Source: Serripes groenlandicus (lineage: Eukaryota; Mollusca; Bivalvia; Cardiida; Cardiidae). From it: a stretch of 64,000 nucleotides of DNA. The position numbers and the translations under genes were made by a program. This document shows, one piece after another, positions 49,001-61,000 of the stretch (its first letter is position 1; every line of letters starts with the position of its first letter). Location of the stretch: NCBI GenBank assembly GCA_031761405.1, contig JASEVX010000034.1:1408501-1472500 (forward strand), given 5' to 3'. The notes beneath the pieces were generated by a model. It searched no databases. It was not told where the DNA came from and was given only the letters and a program-made list of their open reading frames with translations.

Positions 49001-52000
49001 AAAAAATTCAATGTTAAAATGTTTTAAGATTTGCTGCTCCTTTTCATAGATTCATCAGTTAGTTATTTGTTCAAAAGCACTGTGTTTTAGAGAATGAGTT
49101 TGTGTAAAAGGAGCACCAATCGTTGACGAGAATGTGACCAGTTTCTTTTTTGGTTCTATTTTATATGTATAATGTTTCGATTATTTGTACATTTAAATGA
49201 TTATATTTTAACAAGAATCTAATGAATAGTTAGCGCTGTGTAATCTTCTTGAGAAGTCTCTATTTTTGTTGCCTGTGGCATGCAAGCAAAAATTTCTGTG
49301 GATAAAATCGTTCACAGTGAATAGAATAAGTTATGAATAAACAATTTCACAATGTTTTCTTTCAATTATATGACAATTTACTAAAGATTGGATCCGGGTC
49401 ATGCGACTAGGGATCTTGTTGCTTCCGCACACATTTAATCCTATCCCACATACATCAAATCTGCAGCAGATGACTTGGAAAACAAGAAGCAAAAATTACA
49501 GTGTATTTAAAATCTCAATAAATGAAAGTATGATTATTTAATAGACTTGAAAACTTTGTGACAAATTGAGGAATTGCTCAGATACGTCAGAATGTGTCTA
49601 CGTTCAGAAGAGCAATAGATGTATATTCCCCTTCTCATCTATTTGCCCCTGTAAGACCACCAACATCCAGAATTTGCTCATTGCCATTTGTTTCGTTTGA
49701 ATTTTCTAATAATGGACAACATAGAAATAGCATTATTTTATTTTGTTGAAATTTCCTATCTTGAAATTTGATGGTATGTATTTAAATAATATCGTGTTCA
49801 TGCAGCATAAGAAAAGCAAAATGACAAAAAATTAAAATATTCTCTTCCGAATCTGCTCGTCTCTTTTAGTGATAATTTGTTAAAAACAGTTTAAGTTAAC
49901 TCTCTACACAAATTATTCAAATCATATTGATTGATTGAAAAACATTGCTTCCAGGGACTGTTGCTAGGTACCCTTTTTATTTTTGTGTAATTATTTGTTA
50001 CTTTTGCCTTTCCGCCGCTTGATTAGAATACTTTATTTCAAATATTCTTTACTTAAAAATTTACAGTATCTACTCCTTGCCGTTTCATTCCAACTCCTGA
50101 TAAAAAAAAATCTGTATTAGCAGTTACACATTACTTTCGCTACTATACCATTACTCAGGTGATCGATTTGGAGCCGTCTTGGTCCGCTTGTTTCCCTAAT
50201 GTTTTCAGTGACTATTCAGCTGCAGCAGGGGTGTAAGTATCTTTCATATTTTTAAGTGTAGTATTTTACTAAATCTCTAAATCATTTAGTAAATGTAAAG
50301 GGTTAACTTGAGGCAACCTTTTATGGGGTGCTGCCAGATCCAATATACATACAATGAAGTAGTTTGGTGTGATTTTACTGAGATTGCAGTTAACTATGAT
50401 TGGTGTACATTACAGTGGAGATGACAGCAGTTCTCTGGAAGTAAGCTCCCTGGAACCTGATGACTATGAAGAGGATTTGAAACACACACTGTCTGTACTT
50501 GGGTGAGTTCACATACATCTTGGGAGACCACCATGACTGCAAGTCTTTTAACCCTTTCCCTCATATAGACGCTTTCTGACGCCTCTGCAGCAGACGGCTT
50601 TTTGAAAACATAGTGACAAAAGGAGAAATTGCTCAGAACGAGCAATTTCTCCTTTTGACACAATGTTTTCGACTTTTCATCATAGGTTATCCATTCAATT
50701 ATAGAGATTTTCTATATTTTGACAAAATATGTTTAAAGTCGTCTGCTGCAGGATTGTCGTATGAGGGAAAGGGTTAAAAAGTCTTATACTAAAATGAAAG
50801 GAATTATTCTAGAGCCAGAAATTAAAGGAAGTGTTCCACAGGCCGATATTTTGTTTGAAGGGTCCAATGTGTAAATACTGTGAAAAACAGTCCTACATCA
50901 TGGTTCTTTTTACACATCTGGCAAGAGTCATAGAAACTACATCTCCAGAAATTTTAAAAGACACCAAGGATGATTAACTCTTTCCCTCATACGACAATTC
51001 TGCAGCAGACGACTTTGAACATATTTTGTCAAAACATAGAAAATCTCTTAATTGAATGGATAACCTAAGACAAAAAGTGGAAAACAGTGTGGCAAAAGGA
51101 GAAATTCTATGTTTTGTGCAATTTCTTCTTTTGTCGCTATGTTTTCATAAAGCCGTCTGCTGCAGAGGCGTCAGAAAGCGTCTATATGAGGGAAAGGATT
51201 AATTGAAGTTGTAAGAATTTATTTCATTCCCCTTTTCCTCATATAGACGCTTTCTGACGCCTCTGCAGCAGACAGTTTTTTGAAAACATGGCGACAAAAA
51301 TAGAAATTGCTCAAAACGAGTAATTTCTCCTTTTGTCACCATGTTTTCAACTCTATTCAATTAGTGTTCTTTCATTTAAAGGTATTTTCTGTGCTTTTGC
51401 CTAGACGTTTTCAAAGTCGTCTGCTGCAGATTTGTTGTATGTTGGAAAGGGTTAACAAAAGTAAATACAGGTTTTAACCCTTTTCCACTTGCAGACATAT
51501 TTGATGCAATTGCATCAGTCTACTTCTGTAAACATTGTAGGAAAAGAGAGAAATTGATCTTCATTCACACAATATTTTGCGACCTCTGTTATGTGTATAA
51601 ATTGTACTTTCATCTATAGAGATTTTCCTAAATGGTTTTTAAAAGAATCTGTTGCAGATTTTGCTGTATGTCGATAAGGGTTATTTAACTAAATTATTGA
51701 GATGATTTCACATTTGTTAACTTTTTCCCGCGGCCGTCATGGTAAAGAGCCCTTGGACAAGGCACATATCCTAGCCTAGTACTGGTTTGTTTACCCAGGA
51801 ATCATGAATAAGTGAACTGTCACTGTGATATATACTGAAATAATGTTGAAAATGGCTTAAAACCCCAATAAACAAACAAAAAAAATTTTCAGGTCTGGTA
51901 AAATTGGTAGAGGAAGGTCGTCTAAGAGAAGGAAGTCACCTAGAAAAATAGAAGACAGCCCAGACTCCAGAAATAATTCTGTGGGATTTGCTGCATCGCC

Positions 52001-55000
52001 AGAAAGAGCTAATAAATCATATATACCACCACAGGTACTTATATATTCCAGTCCGGAATCCACCAGTCATGATGGTTTAGCCAATCAGAAATTATGTATA
52101 TTTGTAAATTCATATTTACAATTCAGCCCTTCCCCACATACAGACGCCTCTGCAGACAACTTTAGAAAATATTGTCGCAAAAGCAGAAATTGCTCATGGT
52201 GAACAATTTCTCCTTTTACAGCAATGTTTTCAACTTTATTCAATAACTGTTCTATCATTTATAGAGAGTTGTCATATTTGTCACTAAATGTCTGCTTGAT
52301 TGATGAATATGGGCCTTGATGTGAGTAAACTATTACATGCAGTTTTATAAACCAATTTACATTTTATAGCCATTTCCTAAAATGCCCCAAGCCCATGTAG
52401 TTCAGTTGGTACATGTAGTGACTTGACCTGACAATCCAGGGGTTGTGAGTTTAAACCCAAGCTTGGACAACATTCTTTACGACGTTTGGCAAAAGTCAAT
52501 GTGATCCGCACTCCCTCAGTCTGATCAGTGTATTCCATATTCCCCCATCAACTCATTCACACATCCTAGCAAATTTCCACAGAATGTTTAGGGCCACAGA
52601 ATAATTGTACAAATGTATCTCTGAATAAGGTAAAGGTTTTATTTAAACCAATTCATTCTCACATGCAGACTCATTTTTCATACAACATCTAAAAACATTA
52701 TGGCAAATGGAGAAAATGTTTTTCATGTGACTAGGCGATTCCAATATTATATCAGGAAAGTCATTATTAAAATAGAAAAAAAGTCTGCCTTTAAACCTTT
52801 TCCTACATGCTGACACATTTTGATGCATTGCAGCTGACAACTTTTATAAACATTGTGCCAAGGAAGAAATTATTTTCATGTGACTAGGTTATTCTACCAT
52901 TATATCAGGCAACTCAATGAAAATGAAGGTCTGCCTTAACCCTTTCCCACATATAGACGCTTTCTGAAGCCTCTCCTGCAGACGACTTTTGAAAACATTG
53001 TGACAAAAGGTTTTTTCCAGTAATTATAACTTTATTTACAGAGACTTTCCATGTTTTTGCCTAGTTCTTTTCAAAGTCGTCTGCTACTGAATTTTATAAG
53101 TGGGAAAGGGTTAACAACCTTCACCTGTATATCTTGAACCCTTTTCCACCTGCAGATGCATTTCTCCTCTTACCACAATGTTTCAATCACTGTTCAATAA
53201 TGATATTTTCATTTATAGAGATTTCTGTATTTTTGCCTAGTTAATTTCAAAGTTGTCTGCAGCAGATTTGTTGTAAGTGGGAAAGGGTTAACAATCTGTC
53301 TGAATGTTCATTACAGACAAGTACACCTGTAAGAAATAGAAGTCCAGCTACGAGACAGCAAAAGAATGAGATGGAACAGAATGACTTATCAAGGATATCT
53401 GTGACACACAATGATGGGGTTCATACAGTACCCCATTACAGGTAGGTTTTTATACACTTCCCTGCATGCTGATGCCTTTTGATGACAAAAGTCACTGTGA
53501 CAATCATCATTTATCTTTCACCAATGAGCTAACAGTCTATGTGGAAAAGCAGCCAATTGCTTGGAAAGTATGTTGTGTGGAGTACTGGTGTTAGAAAACC
53601 AGGAACCATATGAGTAGGTGATCTGGCCACCGTGATATGACTGAAAAATTGTTGAAACGGCGTTAAACCCCAATCAATGAAAGCCTTTTGATTCATCTGC
53701 AGCATTTGACTTTTGAAAAGATTGTGAGAGCAATTTCTCCTTAATTCCATTCATTAATTATACTTTTATTTATACAGATTGTCTGCCGTAAGTGGAAAAA
53801 CATTGTGGCAAACAAAGAAATTGCTTGTTTTGAGCAATTTCTCCTTTTTGTCACCATGTTTTCGTTACAATGCGACACATGGTATCTGATTTCTGTCATA
53901 AATATTTCTAGGATTGTCAGTCCATCACTAACTGGTAGCTGATAACCTCTATAAAAGAGGAATCTAATAATGTCATCTGTGGTAAAAGTTTTTTCAAAGC
54001 ACTGATAGTGCTGCCAGCAAGAGGCTTACTGCAGATCTCGGATTACATTTGGACAAGGATTTACCGATCACAGAAGTTAATAAAATACTCTTCACAACAA
54101 CACTTTGTTATGGCCTTATTTAGAATAATATTGGAGTTGAAAGCTCAATATTTTAATTAGATAATGGGGGTCTATAGCAAATACTTTTTGTCGTGGAATA
54201 GTTAACACACTCCTTGATGCATGTCATATGAAAATCAAAGGAAGGCTGCTGTATTATATTGAGAGTCCAATTCTAACACCAAAGCAAAAAAAACTTATTT
54301 CTTAGAAGGAAAACCCCATGCCTAGACCGGGATTTGAACCAGGGTCTCCCACATGAGAGGTGGTTGTTGTTACCAATACACTACATCCACTTTCCCTTTA
54401 CTTGAAGTTTATAGATATATTTATATGATTCATTGTATATCCAAGACTTCCTTTGTTGTCAGCGTAGAAATACATTTTTGATTTTCAATTCCTTTATTTC
54501 AACACCTCTTATCTTTGGAGTTATTGCGAAAGCGATGTCAAATCATATCCATATTTCGGCTGATAACCAAGCAAATTACCTCATTTTGATTTTTTAGTGA
54601 CAAACTAAATTGACGGTATAATATTGTAGACATGACTAAACTAGAACCAGTCCATTCATTTTTAAAAAATGTTCAACATGTGCTTTCATTGACATTATAT
54701 ACAATCTACAAATATCAAGACATCTTCTCTGAACCCGAAATGGTGTTCAGTAATGGAGAGCTAATGTAGAAAGAGATATTTGAAGTAATTCATTGCTGAT
54801 ATTGTAATAAGACTTTAATGACTGGGATTCCAGTCTAGATTTCAAGGAGTGTTTTCGGAATTCACCTTTTATAGCAATTGGCTCTGATGAGCCCCTTGCT
54901 AAAAATGGAAGTTATATTCCTTATGGATATGATTATGTTGGTGAATTGTTCTGAAATGTATAATGTTAATTTCCTAGTGGAATGATATACTATTAAACAT

Positions 55001-58000
55001 TCATGGACTGTTATTTTTTTCAGGGGTGGGTTGTTGGGTGGGAATCCAGGTCGATCAGCTCCCCCTGGTGAGAATATAGCTCCTATACAAGGGGAGAGTA
55101 CTCCACAGAACATGATGGGAATGGATGTAGCTCAACAGCTACAGCACATTGTCAGAGGTGAACTGAGAAGAATGATGGAGGTAGGCTTTCTTCTTATTTG
55201 ATTCCATTTACAACAATAAAATACTTAAGCAGGTATTAATCTTTTACAACAAATATGCAGGTGACGACTTTGAAAACATCTAGGCAAGAATATGGTCAAT
55301 ATCTATAAATGAAAAGTGAATTGAAAACATAGTGACAAGCAATTTCTCCTTTTGCTACTATATTCTTAAAAGTCGTCTGCAGGAGTGAAAGGGTTAAGAT
55401 GAATGATCAAATTCTACTTAACATGTGTTTTCTTCTCTGTAAGTTTTATAGTATATACCACAACACCCAGATCTTTTTTAGGATGTTTTAACTTTCTAGT
55501 CTTTTTCCATGAAACCAACCTATATATAATATACTATACCGTATATCCGCGGCCATAAGTCGACTTCGGCCATTAGTCGAGGGTCCAGTTTGACCCCAAT
55601 TTCGGCGTTTTTGAGGTTACTCCCAGCCATAAGTCGGGGGTCGACTTTTTAAAAATTTCGGCAAAAAATTCAAAAAAACATGGTTCTCGATGTAAAACTG
55701 GATAAAAATACATTATGATAATAATGCACAAACCTGATTTTATAAATCCAAATAAGCCAAACCAACTAACTAGTCCAAATTTCTTAATATATGTTTTAAT
55801 CTATAAAAATAAAAGCGCGAAACTCGAACAAAGGGTTTTGTCGATGTCAACCCTTAAGACACATTTGTCCGATTTCACACATGAAAATTCATCCTTTCAA
55901 TGTTTTCAAAAAATGATTAGTTAAAAGTAAAACACACACAGGATTGAGTTATTGCATTGACGAAGTTTATTAAAAGTGTGTGTAATTCACAGAGAGGTGA
56001 AGACAAGGATTGTAAAGGTCTATGGAAAGAAGTTTGGACTCTATAGTTATATGCAAACGGTTGTAATTTCCCCTGGAACAGACTGTAGTTACAACCGACT
56101 TGCATTAGACCTATAACTAAACTGTTCGTCGCGTGAAAAACACAGGGCTCAAATAAATGACGTCACTAATTTACCAGCTGGGATTGAGACGCGACAAATG
56201 AAAAACACCCATATAAATTAATGTTAAATCTACGATCCTATTAGCTTAGTAATACTTGTGTGATTAAACTGCACGTACTCTTTTTTTATGACGTAGCTCA
56301 TTTGTTGGGGAAAATGGTTTGCGGAAATAAAGGTCTATATATTTCACTCTTACCCATTTTCACATGCATTTATACGCATCTGCAGCAGACTTCTCTTGAT
56401 AGAGCTCTGACAAAAGGAGAAATTACTACATTTTCTTTAAATTGGATAAATTAACTTTGAATTAAAAAGGATTTTAAAGGGTATGATATTTATTTTTCCT
56501 TTGTTTACGGCTTTGAAACTAGATAAAAAAAAATGTAAGGAAAGGATGCATCGCTGATAAAAAGCAGTATCTCTATTTCTCACAACGTTTTCCAACACTG
56601 TCTGCTACATCTGCATTTAAAGTTACAAATACGTGGTAGTAACCGTAATGTACACACACTTTACAATGAGGTACCTCTGGACAACTCGATGGTTATATGC
56701 AAAACGGATGTAATTTCTCCTGGAATAGGCTGTAGTTACAACCGACTTGCATTAGCCCTAAAACTTTGTCGCGTGTAAAATATAGCCTTAGGAGAGATTG
56801 TCATTCAGTCATAAGTCGAGTCCCTGCTTCAACACCAAAATTTGAGTCTCAAAAATTTGACTTATGGCCGCGGATATACGGTATGTATTACTCCATTACT
56901 ACAGGTTCAACATAGAAGTATGATGGCAATGATGGGGGCTTTAGATGGACAACCTCAAGTTTGGCAATCAGACATCCCTCCAGCACAAAGTGAGCCATAT
57001 AATCAGCAGCCGGCTACCAGCAACCAACAGCAAAGTTCTGAACAGCTACAAGGATCTGGGAGAAGTAAGAAACATGCAGGAGATATCCTAAAAGAGCTGA
57101 GTAATTTACAAGTAGACGAAGATAGGCAAAAACCTAGACGTAAATTTAAATCTCCCGGTAAAGAGAATAAAGATAGCACACTAAGAATGTCAGCTTTACA
57201 GAATGAAGTGGAGGTGTACAGAATAACTCAGGACCCAAACAAAATCAGCATGGCCCCACCATTCCTACGAATGCAAGCAGAGAAAGATAACAATGTTAGA
57301 TTCCCACACATTCCACACGAGGCATGGGCGTCAATAGATGGTAGACCAAATGAGGAAAGACCAGATATGCCTTTATTACATGTCGAGCGATCAGTGCCCG
57401 GACAAATATTTCCGGGAGCTGGGAGGAGACAGGCTCTCCCTCAGCACCAACCAACACCCGGGTTCTTCCAGCCCCCGTCTCATGTCATGGGCCAGGGCAG
57501 TCGAGGCCCCGGGCTGATGAGTCCGGCTAAATCGGCAGATAGTCTGGATAGCGGTATTGGTATACCCTTGTTGAGATTACCTTCTGGTAAAGAACCAGTT
57601 AGGAGACAGCCTAAGTTTGGCGAGTTACTTCCCCCTGAGTATGTGATGGAAAACTGGAAAGATTTACACCAACAAGAAGAAGCTAAGCAGAGATACATGA
57701 AGGAATTTCATAAACTTCAAGTGAGTTTTTGTGTCACTGACCTGTTAGACTGTATTACACCCAGTGATCACTTCTCTGAAGTCTGTCAATGTATCAGTCA
57801 TGTTTTGACTTTGGTTAACCCTTTCCCTCATATAGACGAAAACATAGCGACAAAAGAAGAAATTGCTCAAAACAAGCAATTTCTCCTTTTACCACAATGT
57901 TTTCCACTTTTAGTCATAGGTTATCCATTCAATTATAGAGATTTTCCAGTTTTTGACAACATATGTTCAAAGTCGTCTGCTGCAGAATTGTTGTATGAGG

Positions 58001-61000
58001 GAAAAGGTTAATGTATTGCTTTTTGGCAGGAACAACGTTTATTTTGACACTCTTGTAATGAACATGTTTTTATTACTGTGATGTCAGATGGTCACATGTT
58101 TTCAAGGGATTAGACTTTGCAGGGTTAACATTTAGTTTCCTTTGAATGATGTGTTAAGCAGCTTTCAATTATATCACAGCTTTTCTTGAGTAAATTACCA
58201 GTACTACCGTTATTATTTATCCTGACACCAATTCATCTGTTGTAATGCGGGAAGCCATTGTTACCATTAAAGTCTTTGATATGACCCATTTATATATAGA
58301 GAGAAAAGAATCCCAGTTGAAAACATTTCCAGTATCTGAATTATCTTAATCTTGTTTGTTGTTTCTAGTTATTCGTCAGTTTCACAAAATTTTATTTTCA
58401 TTTTCCTGACTATTCTTTTACCTGTTTATGACGAATTGGCAAAAACCTTTTTGTTTATATAGGCTGAACAATCAGAGGGTCAGTACAAACAGAGATTTGG
58501 AGAAAACTTGTTACATCTACCTATTAAAACTGGACAAAGTGATGATGATGATGATGATCTTATACAAAGACATAGGAACCAAGCCACTTCACCCAGAAAG
58601 TCACCAAGAAAAACTCCAAGGTCCATATCTGAACAGGTAAAGATACTTGTTGGCATTCTTGCAATTATTGTCAAATGATAACAAATGTGATATTGAAAGA
58701 AAGTTATTGAATATTTTAGTGCAACAGTCTCTCTTCCATACAATATCTCAAGATGTATATTCCAGAACAGATCAGTAAATTTCAAAATTTAAAAAGTTAT
58801 TTATACATTGACTTTAGCCTATTCTCACATGATAAATCTGCATCAAAGGATTGAGAAAAGTAAGTATAATTATTGAATACTCAATAAATTTGAAAACATT
58901 GTGGGAAAAGGGGAAAATACTAGTGATGAGCAATTCATCCTTTCGCCACAATATTTTCAAATGTTGTCTGCTGCAGATGCATTAAAATGTGTCTGTATGA
59001 TGGAAAGGCTTTAACTTAACATAATCACTGAATATTGTAAAGTCTTACAGATCTCACTCTTCCTATCATAAATGAAGCACACTTTTAAATACTTTTCCTC
59101 TTAACCCTCGCCCACATACAACAAATTTGCAGTAGAAGACTTTGAAAGCATCATGGAAAATCTTTGTAAATGAAAGTATAATTATTGATTCAGGTAGAAA
59201 ACATAATGGCAAAAGGACAAATTGCTTATCCTGATTAATTTCTCCTTTTGCCACAAAGTTTTCAAAAGTTGTCTTCTTCTGTTGCGTCAGCAAGTGGGAA
59301 AGTGTTTAATTTTCAAATTGTGGTTTGTAGTTATCATCGAAGAAAGAAAAGCGTAAAAAGACACCAAGAACCCCGAAATCTGTTACACCTCGTTCAGACA
59401 GAATGGAGGAGGAGCAAAACGTAGAAAGGGGTGAGGGTGTAATGGATGAAGACAAACCTCGGTCAGTGAGAGAGGAGGATTCCGGAGAAGAGGCGGAGTC
59501 CGAGGATGAGGATGCCACTGAGGCAGACACAATGGAGGAGGAGGAACTACATGATGGTTTCGCATTCAAACAAGGTATGGAAAATAATGGTTTTGAAATT
59601 GATTCATTATCCCTTTCCCACATACAACAAATTTGCAGCAGACAACTTTGAACCTATCTTGCAAATTATATGAGAATTATTAGAAATGAAAGTACTTTGA
59701 TAGATTTGAAAACATTGTGGCAAAAGGAGAAATTGCTCATAATGTGACATCTGAAAAATTGAAAGTTAACTTTTGATTGAAAAAATGCTTCTTTTTAAGA
59801 AAATTTATCCTTTGGAGTTTTCCCACAATGTTCCCACAAATTTTCTGCTGCAAATATGTCTCATGTTAACCTCTTTGCTAGAAGGATTTAAACATTCATA
59901 AATAATTTGAAAATATAACAAGGATGCACATTGAATATATACTTGTGGAACGTTAGAATTGTCCAACTATAGTTATTATAATGTTGTTATTACTTTTGCA
60001 TCTCACAGGAGAATTTGAGGCCTATCTAGCCCTGGAAAAACAGCTGACCAAGACCAAAGACACCAATGCCAGAATACAACTAAAGACCGCTTTGAGATTA
60101 CAGCAAAACAGAATGACAGAAAACTGGAGAAAAGCAAAGAAAAAGGTTGGTTTTTGTTAATGTTGGTATTTTTTTCCTTTCAAGAGTTTGTTTTCAAAGT
60201 TGTCTGCAGCAGAAAGTGACAAAGGGTAAAGCTACATCATCAAAGCAAGTTTGTAACATTTACATATTGAAATTTTATCAATTTTTTGCTGAAATAGATG
60301 TAAATATATTTAAAAGAAGTATTAATCCTTTCCCATATATATGCGATTTTTGATGCCTCATTTGCAGATAACTTTTGAAAACATTGTGACAAAAGGAGAA
60401 ATTGCTCAAAACATGTAATTTCTCCATTTGCCACTATGTTTTCAACTATTTCAATAATTATAGATTCATTATCTTTGTTTTTGAATAGACGTTTTCAAAG
60501 AAGTCCGCTTGAAGTTTGTTTATTTGTCGGAATGGGTTAAACATTTATTTTTTATTTTTAACAGGTTGATTTTGCAACCAATACAGCAGAACTTATTGAT
60601 GCAGAAACAGAGGCAGACAGTTACATTGAGAATATCCGAACCTCAGAAAAGGCAACGTCCATTACAAAAGATACAGGTATGTTTACTCTATATACACACA
60701 TTAACCTGTTCCCACCAGCAGACACATTTGTATGCATCTGCAGCAAACAACTTTTCAAAAAATTGTGACAAAAGAAGAAATTGTTCATAAAGATGTTTTC
60801 ATAGTCGTCTGCTGCATATTTGTAGTATGTGGGAACGGGTCTTATTCAGAACTTATAGATTCATTTTAATCCTTTTCAACAAATCTGCAGCAGATGACTT
60901 TGGAAATAACCAGACAAAATGTGAAAGACCTTTGTAAATGAAGGCATAATCATTGAAAAGAGTTGAAAACATTGTGACAAAAGGAGAAATTGCTTGTCAA

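Noticed and set aside
59306..59623. 105-residue minus-strand Ser/Pro-rich frame
   Set aside because: Antisense of the acidic and basic codons of exon 26.
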